Shown here: positions 37,374 to 46,832 of the stretch, piece by piece
Layout of the letters: every line of letters starts with the position of its first letter
Numbering within the stretch: position 1 is the first letter of the stretch
DNA from: Cloacimonetes bacterium UBA5614
Lineage (GTDB): Bacteria; Cloacimonadota; Cloacimonadia; Cloacimonadales; Cloacimonadaceae
Length of the DNA: 64,000 nt
Assembly (NCBI GenBank): GCA_002424605.1
Contig: DIKQ01000009.1
Coordinates: 62,001-126,000 of the forward strand
Reading direction: 5' to 3'
Notes under the pieces: generated by a model
The model's input: only the letters and a program-made list of their open reading frames with translations
What the model was told of the DNA's origin: nothing
The model's database searches: none
Program-made: the position numbers and the translations under genes

Positions 37374-38576
37374 TCAGCCCTTATTTATCTGCAGGAACTT
37401 GCGTTTTCCTACCTTGATGACAGTTCCGTCCTTGATTTCCAGGTCGCCTTCCATATCTGTCCACTTATTGCCGTCCACAGTGACGGCATTCTGCATTATC
37501 ATGCGTTTGGCTTCGCTGTTGGAGGCGCAAAGCTGGTTATCCACCAGCAGTTTAATTAACTTAATTTTACCTTCTGTGGTTTCATATACCTGCATATCGT
37601 CCGGCAGTTCCTTTTTGCTGAAAACCTTTTCAAACGCTGCCTGGGCTTCCTGCGCCGCCTCTTCCCCATGATACAGCTTCACTATTTCGCGTGCCAGCTG
37701 TTTTTTGTAAATCATCGGATTGACGCCGTTTTTCAGCTCTTTGCCGATGGCTTCAATCTCATCCGGGTCAAGCTTTGTGGCATAGTTGAAGTAATTCAGA
37801 ATCAGGTTGTCCGGTATGGACATCACTTTGCCGAATTTATCGTTGGGCGGGTCAAAGACAGCGATGTAGTTGTTCAGTGACTTGCCCATCTTGTTCACTC
37901 CGTCTGTGCCCAGCAGGATAGGCGAAAGCACGGCTATCTGCTGCTCCATGCCGAAGATACGCTGCATATCCCTTCCGCACAAAATATTGAACTTCTGCTC
38001 AGTTGCGCCCAGTTCAACGTCCGAATTGATGGCAACGGAATCATAACCCTGCAGGATGGGATACATTATCTCGTGCATACCAAGGGGTAAACCCTGCTCA
38101 TAACGGTTGCGGAAGGTATCATGCGCCATGAACTGCGCTAGGGTAAATTTCCCCATCAGTTTCAGGACATCGGTCATGCCCATGGGACCAAACCATTCGC
38201 TCTGGTAGCGGATTTCTGTCTTGGCCGGGTCAAGGACTGTAAAGAGCTGTTCCATATATTTTTCGCTGTTGGTTTTCACCATTTCAGCAGTCAGGGGTGG
38301 ACGCGACTCGTCCCTGCCGGTGGGGTCGCCAATCTGGGCGGTAAAATCACCGATGATTATAACTCCGGTATGCCCCAAATCCTGGAATTCCCGCATCTTG
38401 CGGATGGGGACCAGGTGCCCGATGTGAACGTCATATCCGGTGGGGTCTATGCCATATTTAATGCGCAAAGGCTTGCCTGTCTTCTCAGATTTTTCCAGCT
38501 TTTTTATCATTTCCTCTTCAGGAATGATTTCCTCCACGCCTTTGCGGATTACTTTCAGCTCATGTTCAAATTTCAT
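37374..38576 (-). CDS. tyrS: Tyrosyl-tRNA synthetase
   Basis: Charges tRNA-Tyr. 400 residues, matching the TyrZ-like subgroup. Class I motifs HIGH (VHIGHLVPIRKM) and KMSKS (as KMGKS in GVNKMGKSLNNYIAV) are present, and an S4 RNA-binding domain closes the protein (NQLCASNSEAKRMIMQNAVT). First of a leftward group with the M50 protease and glnA. The 38577-38760 region upstream has no T-box-like structure that I can see. Confidence 0.97.
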   Translation of the reverse strand: MKFEHELKVIRKGVEEIIPEEEMIKKLEKSEKTGKPLRIKYGIDPTGYDVHIGHLVPIRKMREFQDLGHTGVIIIGDFTAQIGDPTGRDESRPPLTAEMVKTNSEKYMEQLFTVLDPAKTEIRYQSEWFGPMGMTDVLKLMGKFTLAQFMAHDTFRNRYEQGLPLGMHEIMYPILQGYDSVAINSDVELGATEQKFNILCGRDMQRIFGMEQQIAVLSPILLGTDGVNKMGKSLNNYIAVFDPPNDKFGKVMSIPDNLILNYFNYATKLDPDEIEAIGKELKNGVNPMIYKKQLAREIVKLYHGEEAAQEAQAAFEKVFSKKELPDDMQVYETTEGKIKLIKLLVDNQLCASNSEAKRMIMQNAVTVDGNKWTDMEGDLEIKDGTVIKVGKRKFLQINKG

Positions 38577-38764
38577 TCTGTCCTCAATTCTTGTATAAAA
38601 AGCACTTTACCCCGCTTGTATCATTACACAAACAGGACATAGTGCCATCAAGACAGGGCTATGGTTATCAGTATTTTGTCAAGAAAAAGCGGATTTATGC
38701 ATATGCTCCTGCCTCAGACACATATACTGCAATCTGCGTACCCCTTCCCGCTTCTTCCTTGCTT

Positions 38765-38835
38765 AGATGTCCCGAAGATGCCCCGGAGATGACCGGGTTT
38801 TGTTCGGTCGGCACCGCGACATCTTCGGGACATCT
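38765..38835. repeat. 11-bp-unit inverted array, family 2, copy B
   Basis: Left units AGATGTCCCGA, AGATGCCCCGG, AGATGACCGGG (38765-38797). Right units TTCGGTCGGCA, CCGCGACATCT, TCGGGACATCT (38803-38835). The outermost pair is a perfect inverted match. The core around the loop is almost the same as copy A at 18556, while the outer units differ and are ordered differently. It lies in the divergent gap between tyrS and the next gene. Confidence 0.9.
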
Positions 38836-38904
38836 CATAGCGCAGGAAGCATGATAGCTGCCTTCATATACTTATGGAAAACAGTTCCTGATTTACGATA
38901 TAAA

Positions 38905-38933
38905 TTGACAGCTTATTCACTATTTATTATGAA
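38905..38933 (+). promoter_or_regulatory. Candidate promoter for the 38985 gene
   Basis: TTGACA (38905-38910), 17-bp spacer, TATGAA (38928-38933); AGGAGGAG follows just before the ATG at 38985. Confidence 0.5.
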
Positions 38934-38984
38934 GGGTAGGTAAATGATACATAATTGATTTGTAATCCTGCATGAGGAGGAGAT

Positions 38985-40643
38985 ATGTTATTTAACCCTG
39001 ATTTAACCGGACAGAACCCCAAAATGGAAATCAAGCCAGTGAATTTGAATGTTGATATCAAACTGGGTTTGAAATGGGCGATTATCCTGACTTTACTGCT
39101 GCTGGTTTTTGTGATTTATTTCGGACTGCCTGTCCTGTCTTACAGGTTTGCAGGCACCTACTTCAGTCTTGCCTTTGTCTTCCTGCCGCTGATGTTCTGC
39201 AGCAAAACAGCCAAAGTGATGAGATACATCTATATTTTGGCAGGATTGGTTTTCTTTATAATGCTGTTGGTCACCATGCCGATTTTCAGGTCAAAGCAAT
39301 ACCGAGGACTGATAGGAAAAATCGACAGCACACCATTCTCAGAACTGGTTTCACCGGTTAGCCTGAACCAGATTCCGGTAGTGGACAGACCGTTTGCATC
39401 CATGCTGGCGGAAAAGAAATTGGGTGAGGACTTTGCCCTTGGCAGCCGCGTGTCTCTGGGCTGGCCAACCAGGCAAATGGTAAAAGGTGAATTGCTCTGG
39501 GTGATTCCCCTCTTGCACAGCGGATTTTTCAAATGGCTGACCAACCGGGACGGCACTCCGGCTTATCTGGTGGTTTCGGCTACCAATCCGCAGGACGTGC
39601 GCTTCGTTAATGAAGCCGGCGGCAAACCCGTCAGAATCAAGTATCAGCCTAATGCCTATTATCAATATGATTTGCAGCGGCACCTCTACCTGCATGGGTA
39701 TTATGCCAAAGGCCTGACGGACTTTACTTTTGAACTGGATGATGACGGCATCCCCTACTGGACTGCCACAGTTTACAAAAAAAACATAGGTTTCAGCGGC
39801 AGCGACGCTTACGGAGTCGCCATGGTTCAGCCTGATACAGGTGAAATCAATTTTTACCCGGTTGCGGAAGTTCCGGCTTGGGTGGACAGGATTCAACCTG
39901 CGGAGTTCGTGCTTGATCAGTTGACCTGGTGGGGCGCTTATGTGAATGGATTTTGGAATACCAAGTTCGGCAAGCGTGACATGCTGATGACTACAGAGGG
40001 CTACAATATCATTTATGGCACTGATGACAAATGCTATTTCTATACAGGGATGTCCAGCGTAGGCATGGATGAAGGTCAGGTTGGCTTTGTGCTGGTGGAT
40101 ACGAGAACTAAGCAGACTCATCTTTACAAGCTGTCCGGAGCCACGGAATACGCAGCTATGCAATCAGCAGAGGGTAAGGTGCAGAATTTCAAGTATGTTG
40201 CCACTTTCCCGATAATGATTAATGTCTCCGGTTTGCCGACCTATTTTGTCACACTCAAGGATAACGCTGGACTGGTCAAAATGTATGCTATGGTTTCTGT
40301 AAAGGATTACAGTGTAGTCGGGGTCGGTGAAACTGTCAAAGGCACCAGGGACAACTATCTGATGGCGCTGTCCTCATCCCGTTCCGGTAATCTGCCTACA
40401 GAAGAAGTAAAAGTCCAGAGCTTTGCCGGCAATGTCCTGCGAATCGGCAGTGACGTGAGAGAAGGCAGAACGTATTACTACATCTCGCTGAGCGCTTTCC
40501 CGGATAAAATCCTGGTGGCAAATTCAGACCTGAGTTCCGAGCTGCCTGTCACTCGTCCAGGCGATGCGGTGACCGTGGGATTTGTTCCGGTTGCTGACAA
40601 GGAAATCAACCTGAATGCATTTGAGAACGAAACGATAAAATAA
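38985..40643 (+). CDS. Conserved-looking membrane protein of unknown function
   Basis: 552 residues; family not recognised. Three hydrophobic helices near the N-terminus (about 30-50, 56-75, 82-102) are followed by a soluble domain of about 440 residues, mostly beta and rich in aromatic residues (LTWWGAYVNGFWNTKFG, CYFYTGMSSVGMDEGQVGF). The final 70 residues look like a small beta-barrel of OB type (PTEEVKVQSFAGNVLRIGSD). Strong AGGAGGAG site before the ATG, its own promoter and terminator, so a monocistronic gene. No catalytic motif was seen. Possibly a cell-envelope factor. Confidence 0.75.
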   Translation: MLFNPDLTGQNPKMEIKPVNLNVDIKLGLKWAIILTLLLLVFVIYFGLPVLSYRFAGTYFSLAFVFLPLMFCSKTAKVMRYIYILAGLVFFIMLLVTMPIFRSKQYRGLIGKIDSTPFSELVSPVSLNQIPVVDRPFASMLAEKKLGEDFALGSRVSLGWPTRQMVKGELLWVIPLLHSGFFKWLTNRDGTPAYLVVSATNPQDVRFVNEAGGKPVRIKYQPNAYYQYDLQRHLYLHGYYAKGLTDFTFELDDDGIPYWTATVYKKNIGFSGSDAYGVAMVQPDTGEINFYPVAEVPAWVDRIQPAEFVLDQLTWWGAYVNGFWNTKFGKRDMLMTTEGYNIIYGTDDKCYFYTGMSSVGMDEGQVGFVLVDTRTKQTHLYKLSGATEYAAMQSAEGKVQNFKYVATFPIMINVSGLPTYFVTLKDNAGLVKMYAMVSVKDYSVVGVGETVKGTRDNYLMALSSSRSGNLPTEEVKVQSFAGNVLRIGSDVREGRTYYYISLSAFPDKILVANSDLSSELPVTRPGDAVTVGFVPVADKEINLNAFENETIK

Positions 40644-40665
40644 CCGGTTTGATTCCTAATAAGAT

Positions 40666-40699
40666 AACGCCCCTCCGTTTTGAACGGAAGGGCGTTTTT
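40666..40699 (+). terminator. Rho-independent terminator
   Basis: AACGCCCCTCCGTT pairs with AACGGAAGGGCGTT (40666-40679 with 40683-40696), then T5. It ends the 38985 gene and may help stop leftward transcription of the nucleotidase gene. Confidence 0.88.
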
Positions 40700-40718
40700 A
40701 TTTATTGCATTTTTGCTG

Positions 40719-42392
40719 TTATGGAGTTGCCCTCAACATCTCGGCAGTGGGCTGAGCGTTATCGTCACGCTTCCAGCGGTCGTCTATTTTGGTCTTTACA
40801 GGGCTGTTCTTGCGGAAGTAATTGACTATGCCGTCCCGTAGGTTTATCATGTGATATGTGATGTTTTCTTCCGGAACCTGGGTCAGAAGAGTAAGACCGG
40901 CATTTCCCTGCATCAGGAAATCAGTGGTGGTGCATGTATAGATTTTGTTGGGGTCCCACGGCTCACCGCCTATCCTCAGGGTTGTGACCCTGTCAAAATT
41001 GGGACGCTTCTTAGAATAAACAACATTGACTCCCGAAACCACAAGTCCATGGCGTCCGCCTTCCACACGTGTTTCGATGATGCGGCGCAGGAATTCGCCT
41101 GTACAGGTGAAGCTTACTATCTGGTTATCAAAGGGCATAACGTCAAAGATGTTGCGATAGGTGACGGGACCGCTCTTGATGTCGCTGCGGACTCCGCCAA
41201 GGTTCATGAAGGCGAAATCTGCATTCACTTCTGCTCTCATGGCGTCTGTGATGGTGTTGCCCATCAGGCTCTGGGCGTCCACATTGATTCTGGAAAGATA
41301 GACACCCGCTGTGCCGACAACCTCATCCATGCCTTTTTCAGCAATTGCCTGCTGGTCAGCTATTTTCTTTGTGATTGCCTCATCCGGAACAAACTCGTCT
41401 TCAAACAGGGTGATCAGCAGTCCTTCGCGAATGGCGGGAGTTTCATAACCGCTGAGGGTTTTTGTCTCCGGGTCAATCAAAAGAGTGAGCCAACCCAGGT
41501 TGCTGCCGTAAGCATAACCCTGTATCACCATAGTATGGGTAATCGGGTCAATCCAGGGCAGGGCAAAACCCTTGTGCATATGACCCCCAATAATCAGGTC
41601 TATTCCCTCCACTTCATGAGCCAGTTCCTGAGCATCAAATCCCCAAGAGGCATAGCGGGTGGCGGCTAGGGGTTTACCGCTGTTGTCATAACGGCTTTTG
41701 TAAGCTTCTTCCGGGTCGTAGGGCAATCCGGCATGACCAAGCACTATTACGATGTCTGCGCCTTCCTGCTCCCTCACTATCGGCACATACTTCTCCAGGG
41801 CTTCTTTCTCATCCAGGAAGTCAACTCCCTTGATGTTGTCAGGAAAGCTCATTTTCTTGGTATCACTGGTTGTGAATCCTATGATAGCGATTTTAACCCC
41901 CATCTTGTCCAGAATGATATAGGGGCTCAGGTAATGTGGGAAATCGCCGGTAGCACGGTCAATAATGTTCGCTGAGATAACCGGGAAATTGGCAAGGGCC
42001 AAAGCTTCTTCCAAAGCTTCCTCTCCGGAATCATAGTCGTGATTGCCCGGCGTCATGGCATCGTACCTGACATCGTTCATATATTCAATAATTGCTTTAC
42101 CAAGGGTAACTGTCCCAATCGGATGTCCCTGGAAAAAGTCTCCGGCATCCAGTAACAGGTTATCCCTGTTTCTTCCGTCACCCAAAGACCTGACATGCTT
42201 AATCAGGGTTGCTGCGACTCCCCCGCCACCCAGCATGGGTGGAAACTGGGGATTCATAAAGGTGGCTGCTGTTCGGTCTATACCGCCATGCACATCATTG
42301 CTGAATACGATATCCAGCTTCAGATTCTCTGCAGACAGCAGAGAAAGTGACAGTGCAATCAGCAGTAATAATATCTTGTTTTTAAGTTTCAT
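40719..42392 (-). CDS. 5'-nucleotidase / UshA-like metallophosphatase
   Basis: 557 residues with a signal peptide (MKLKNKILLLLIALSLSLLSA), so periplasmic or secreted. The calcineurin-like metallophosphatase motifs occur in order: FSNDVHG, LLDAGDFFQGHP, MTPGNHDYDSGEE, VLGHAGL, IIGGHMHKG. The C-terminal 5'-nucleotidase domain follows from about residue 345, with LGGVRSDIKSG, MPFDNQIV and LMQGNAG. Likely hydrolyses nucleotides to nucleosides and phosphate for scavenging; related enzymes also act on cyclic nucleotides or UDP-sugars, so the exact substrate is open. It ends without a type IX tail, unlike its large exported neighbours. Confidence 0.9.
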   Translation of the reverse strand: MKLKNKILLLLIALSLSLLSAENLKLDIVFSNDVHGGIDRTAATFMNPQFPPMLGGGGVAATLIKHVRSLGDGRNRDNLLLDAGDFFQGHPIGTVTLGKAIIEYMNDVRYDAMTPGNHDYDSGEEALEEALALANFPVISANIIDRATGDFPHYLSPYIILDKMGVKIAIIGFTTSDTKKMSFPDNIKGVDFLDEKEALEKYVPIVREQEGADIVIVLGHAGLPYDPEEAYKSRYDNSGKPLAATRYASWGFDAQELAHEVEGIDLIIGGHMHKGFALPWIDPITHTMVIQGYAYGSNLGWLTLLIDPETKTLSGYETPAIREGLLITLFEDEFVPDEAITKKIADQQAIAEKGMDEVVGTAGVYLSRINVDAQSLMGNTITDAMRAEVNADFAFMNLGGVRSDIKSGPVTYRNIFDVMPFDNQIVSFTCTGEFLRRIIETRVEGGRHGLVVSGVNVVYSKKRPNFDRVTTLRIGGEPWDPNKIYTCTTTDFLMQGNAGLTLLTQVPEENITYHMINLRDGIVNYFRKNSPVKTKIDDRWKRDDNAQPTAEMLRATP

Positions 42393-42426
42393 ATTGGTAT
42401 CCTAGTTTTTCTGTGACAGGGAATTA

Positions 42427-43908
42427 TTACCAGTTCCAGGTCAAACCCGTGGAAATCTGGGTGAAGGACTCCCTTATCTTGTCGGCATTGTTCCATCCCC
42501 GGTCTGTGGGATAGATATAACTGTTTGGCCAGACCAGATAACTGGTCAGCCCTGAGTGCAATTTGTCGTTATAATAGCTGTCCCTGAATAAATCCAGAGC
42601 CTGGTACTCTCTCCATGAGAAACTGAGCCCGAAATCCAGAACAAGGTTTTTCCTGAGGACTACGCTACTGCCGGCCGTGATGGAAGGTGTGATAATTTTG
42701 GTGGCTTCCAGGGCAGGAAGACCGGCTTCTGAAAGGTTAGCATAATCCGGCACGGCCATCCATTCTGTAATAGACTGGAAACCGAGCCTGAGAGGGATTT
42801 TGTTTGTTACCTGGTGTTCCACTCCGAGGTGGATATCCCAGCTGTCATCAAAGAAACTGCTGACATCTGACCAGGTGACATATTCTATTTCTGCATTGAA
42901 GTGTGTCCGCATGATATTGCGGGGCTGAAAATTGAATCCTGCTCTCAGGCGTGAGGGAAGGATGTATTTATCTTTGACTTCTGACGTTGTAACTAGGGTG
43001 GGCAGATTAACGCTTGTAGCAGGGATAGCCATGGTTGTATCAGGCCCATAGGCAATCCGGATGCTGCTGTCCCTGTCAAACTCGCTTTTAAGAGTATAGG
43101 ATAAGCCAAAGCCCCATCTGCTATTAAGTCTGTGTGAAACTCCGATTTTTATCTGCATGCCGCTGTAATCGGACTTATTGGTATAAAGGGAATCAGGAAG
43201 CACATTCCTTCTCAGCGTGTTGTTGTTTATAGATTGCTGCATCGCCCAGTTTGACCATTTGATGCTTTTATTCATCTCGCTGTCGCCGCTTAAAGCGTTC
43301 AACGTGATACCCAGGTTAATGTTCCGGTCTTTGCCAAGGTCAATTCCGCCGCCCAAAGTGAATCCCAGTGCATTAATAGCCCCTGTGTTATCTATCTCGT
43401 TTATAGCGATGATCTCAGGATAGCCATCATTGTCTGAATTGCGGTTGTTGCGGACTTCTTCATAATAAATGCCCTGAAAATCAACCACAGGGAGATAATG
43501 AAGCCCCAGGCCGAATGTATATTTGCCATAGGCATACTTTCCGAAACCGGCAATCCCGTAGTCGTCAAACATATTGATGTTTGAACTATAGGTGGCGTCA
43601 TCGATAAATGCGTCAAAGCTATTGTAGAGGGGGAAGCTGCGGCTGTCTTCATTGCGTGTGAAGAGTGCTGCTGCAGAAACCCCTATCTGGCTGTTCTGCA
43701 TGGTAACGTTGGCAGGATTAAACGTAAAAGTCATAGGGGAAAAAGTATCATAAACCCCGGTGTTTCCCATAGCCAGGTTTCTGGCACCCAAGGTATAGAC
43801 CGGGTTGCCAAGATAATAATCTCCCACAGACCAGGCGCTCAGGCTTAATGCTATAACCAGCAGTCCGAGTATCAGTAAAGATGGCTTGTATATTTTATTT
43901 AACGGCAT
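42427..43908 (-). CDS. FadL/PorV-like outer-membrane beta-barrel protein
   Basis: 493 residues. An N-terminal signal segment (LLILGLLVIALSLSAWS) is followed by LGARNLAMGNTGVYDTFSPMTFTFNPANV, the entry motif of OmpP1/FadL and PorV/PorQ-type barrels. Long alternating strands follow and the last residues are TGLTWNW, aromatic-terminated. PorV is the type IX outer-membrane shuttle, and the window is rich in type IX cargo, but sequence alone does not separate a PorV role from hydrophobic-substrate transport. It starts 11 bp after the helix-hairpin-helix barrel gene ends. Confidence 0.78.
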   Translation of the reverse strand: MPLNKIYKPSLLILGLLVIALSLSAWSVGDYYLGNPVYTLGARNLAMGNTGVYDTFSPMTFTFNPANVTMQNSQIGVSAAALFTRNEDSRSFPLYNSFDAFIDDATYSSNINMFDDYGIAGFGKYAYGKYTFGLGLHYLPVVDFQGIYYEEVRNNRNSDNDGYPEIIAINEIDNTGAINALGFTLGGGIDLGKDRNINLGITLNALSGDSEMNKSIKWSNWAMQQSINNNTLRRNVLPDSLYTNKSDYSGMQIKIGVSHRLNSRWGFGLSYTLKSEFDRDSSIRIAYGPDTTMAIPATSVNLPTLVTTSEVKDKYILPSRLRAGFNFQPRNIMRTHFNAEIEYVTWSDVSSFFDDSWDIHLGVEHQVTNKIPLRLGFQSITEWMAVPDYANLSEAGLPALEATKIITPSITAGSSVVLRKNLVLDFGLSFSWREYQALDLFRDSYYNDKLHSGLTSYLVWPNSYIYPTDRGWNNADKIRESFTQISTGLTWNW

Positions 43909-43918
43909 TGTTCCTCCA

Positions 43919-46597
43919 TTAAAAACGGTAATCTAATTGCAGTCTGATTGTGTTTTCAGAGTGTTCAACTCTCTGGTAGTAGTTATCCTGGAATGCAGGA
44001 TAAGGCTCATTATATCTTCTCATGTAGTATTCAAGTGTCTGGTAGGTTTTATTCCTGTACTTCAGGCTAAGGTACATGTTTGTGGATATGCGGGTATGGA
44101 AGGCAATCCAGCTTTTCAGGCCCTTGTTCCCCATGAAATCTATCTCCATGTCTTCCCAATCCCAGTGTGAAATACCATGTCCATACCAGTATATGAAGGA
44201 ACCCTGCACATAGAAATTCTGGTTGAATCTATGCGTGTAGTTCACTCCGATGTAATCGCCCTTGAGTTGGGTCATTGCACCAACGATGGTATTACTGCCG
44301 ATATCTGCCGGGTTAGTCAGGGAAGTGTAGGGAGGCATGTCAACGGTATTGTATCTGTACTCAAACTCCAGATAGTTTCTGGCAGACAGGAAGGTTCTGG
44401 CAGAGATAGTATATTCATTTGTTTTGGAGACTGCCCTATCGGCATAGTCATCATACCTGTTTACCTGATTCTTGAACCTTAGACGCAATCCCAGCTGATA
44501 AACCGGGCGGAATTCCAGTTCACTCTGGAATCTGGCGCTGCGACGGTGATCGCTCATCCTTTCCCAGATGTCCAGATAACTGCGTCCGATGGTATAGTAG
44601 TTGTTGAAGCGGTATCTGGTCTCGAAGTAAATCCCCTTTTCCGGCTGAGCCTGGGAATTGTTTATCCACAGGTCTGAAAGCAGGGGGTTGGTGAGAGTAT
44701 AGACATATTTATCAAACATGGTGTCGTCAAATTTCTCATGTTCGCTGAAAGCATTGCTGTAGGGATTGTCAAAATCCAGGTCGATATTGCGGTAAAGAGT
44801 CAGGAAATAGAGATTTTCAAACTGGGTGTAAGCGCTCATGATAAAGGCACTGGGGTCGTCACCCAGCTTCTCATCTTTTCCTGTAACTGTCAATTCCGCA
44901 TATTCTCCCTGCAGAGAGGTATTGCCCAGAACTGTCATGCCGTCAAAACCCAGTACCCGACGGAAGTCCCTCTGGTATTTGTCTGTCTGGGTACTGTAAA
45001 GGGCGCTTATTTCTGTGTCATTGTATTTATACTTGGTATAATCATAGGAGTCCCTTATAAGAAGCTGTTTCAGTCCGTCGCCCTTGGGAACCAGGAAGTT
45101 TACATTATCATAAAGGGCCGTATAGGTGGTGAAACCCAGCTTGGTTCCGATGAAGGGATTTACCTGCAGATGCGTGCCCCACAGCTTTTCATCCATGATG
45201 TCCTTTCTGGGGGCAAGGTTGATGTAGGGTATATTGTATGGCGTGCCCAATGGAAGTTCGCTGTTGTAAAAAGTCTCTGCAGCGCTGAGCTCGTCGTTGT
45301 CAAACCGGACAGAAGAGGTCACATAGGAAAAGATATCATATTTGCCGTTGGCTCCTACTCTCGGATGTGTGCTGTTCAGGTATTGATAAACCCCTTCACT
45401 CACTTCCACCGAATCTCTTTCCATGTAAACCATGGCATCTTTTTTATCACGTGAGAAGAAAAAGGATGCTTCAAACCAGGGATTGCGGAATTCCATGGCT
45501 GCGCCTTTCAGGGCATATTCCTGGGTGCGGGATAGGTCCGGTGTGATGCCCATGATGCGTTTGCCAAAGCCGTATCCGGTCTTCCTGGCGCTGTAGAAAT
45601 CCGTGTTTTCCATCACCAGCCCTTCTCCGTATGTGGCGCGGTAGTTGCCAAGGTACACTTTCAGGGAGGAATTGTTCAGCAGGGGAAAATCCGGCTTTTC
45701 ATAACCGATGTACAGCTTGGAGTCCCGCCAGACTTCTTCTTTATTATCCATGCTGATGACTGGCGACTCGCCTTTGGAGGAATAATACATCCAGCCGGAT
45801 TTCAGCATATTGCCATATCTGACGCGGGTTTTGAACAGGACATCCGGACTTATCTCATCAAGTCCAAAGTATCCCCAGTAACTGTATTTCCTGGTATGAG
45901 GAGCGATTACACCGCTGGAAGCGCTGCCCGTATTGCGCAGGATGGCTTCTTTCATCATATCCATAGCGCCTTCTTCCATATACCGGGTGAAATACTGCAG
46001 CTGCGCGTCAACAAATACTCTGTTTTTCACGGGAGGGTCCCGGTAATATACAAAGCTGCGCAGATTGGTGTAGCCGTAGTATGAGAGGCCGGGCGTGTTG
46101 CGCAAATCCCTCATGTCCGCGATTGTATCTCCGCGGGCTCTGCGGGTAAGGATTGCAGCTGCGTCAACTGCCGAAACGTTTGGCAGGCTGATCAAATCAT
46201 CAAAGTGCATCTTGTTTATATTCTGCGGCGTCATCAGATAATCCATCCAAACATCTGCCATGCCTTCAGAGGCTCCTTCATTGGAGTCATATCTGTCCAG
46301 CATATCCATGATTTCCTCACGTCTTTGGGTAACTTCATCCGTTTCGCGATAGAGGGAAACCAGGACCAGCGGGCGCAGCTTTAGCAGAGTCTTCTGGTCT
46401 ATGGATGGGATTTTCCTGAGGTCGTAGATACTGCTGAAAAAGGATATGTATTCACGATAGGAATAGATATCCTTTGCCTGCTCTTCAGTCACCGGCAGCT
46501 GCCTTATCTCCGCCAGGGTGGCGGTGTTCAGGTCAAGCAGCTGTGCGTGGATAAAAATCGGCAGCAGACATAATAATAATAACAGCCATCTTTTCAT
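43919..46597 (-). CDS. Helix-hairpin-helix outer-membrane beta-barrel protein
   Basis: 892 residues. A signal peptide (MKRWLLLLLCLLPIFIHAQ) is followed by three ComEA-like helix-hairpin-helix repeats in the first 200 residues: LNTATLAEIRQLPVTEEQA, FSSIYDLRKIPSIDQKTL, MHFDDLISLPNVSAVDAAAI. The rest is a long run of amphipathic strands with aromatic girdles ending in IRLQLDYRF, typical of a BAM-assembled barrel of about 650 residues. Similar proteins occur in Bacteroidetes and related phyla without a proven role; DNA binding by the HhH part during uptake is one guess. Paired with the FadL/PorV-like gene. Confidence 0.8.
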   Translation of the reverse strand: MKRWLLLLLCLLPIFIHAQLLDLNTATLAEIRQLPVTEEQAKDIYSYREYISFFSSIYDLRKIPSIDQKTLLKLRPLVLVSLYRETDEVTQRREEIMDMLDRYDSNEGASEGMADVWMDYLMTPQNINKMHFDDLISLPNVSAVDAAAILTRRARGDTIADMRDLRNTPGLSYYGYTNLRSFVYYRDPPVKNRVFVDAQLQYFTRYMEEGAMDMMKEAILRNTGSASSGVIAPHTRKYSYWGYFGLDEISPDVLFKTRVRYGNMLKSGWMYYSSKGESPVISMDNKEEVWRDSKLYIGYEKPDFPLLNNSSLKVYLGNYRATYGEGLVMENTDFYSARKTGYGFGKRIMGITPDLSRTQEYALKGAAMEFRNPWFEASFFFSRDKKDAMVYMERDSVEVSEGVYQYLNSTHPRVGANGKYDIFSYVTSSVRFDNDELSAAETFYNSELPLGTPYNIPYINLAPRKDIMDEKLWGTHLQVNPFIGTKLGFTTYTALYDNVNFLVPKGDGLKQLLIRDSYDYTKYKYNDTEISALYSTQTDKYQRDFRRVLGFDGMTVLGNTSLQGEYAELTVTGKDEKLGDDPSAFIMSAYTQFENLYFLTLYRNIDLDFDNPYSNAFSEHEKFDDTMFDKYVYTLTNPLLSDLWINNSQAQPEKGIYFETRYRFNNYYTIGRSYLDIWERMSDHRRSARFQSELEFRPVYQLGLRLRFKNQVNRYDDYADRAVSKTNEYTISARTFLSARNYLEFEYRYNTVDMPPYTSLTNPADIGSNTIVGAMTQLKGDYIGVNYTHRFNQNFYVQGSFIYWYGHGISHWDWEDMEIDFMGNKGLKSWIAFHTRISTNMYLSLKYRNKTYQTLEYYMRRYNEPYPAFQDNYYQRVEHSENTIRLQLDYRF

Positions 46598-46832
46598 ATT
46601 AGTTCCTTAGTTAGTTTTCCAACAAAATGACATGATAAATCAACTTTATATTTTGTAAAGATAATTTAATTCTGATTTCCAACCACTTTTATTCTCACGG
46701 CTCGGACTCGCTTGTCTATCGGGTTTCAAATCAATCTTGCAGTAAATCACCTGACAAATTTCCTTGACTTAATTGCAGTTATCATTTTTCAAGTAAATAT
46801 AATTAAAGATTATTCCCTAAGGAGTTATACAG

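Noticed and set aside
44662..44670. TTATCCACA, a perfect DnaA box
   Set aside because: Single copy inside a coding gene with no A/T-rich region or dnaA nearby.
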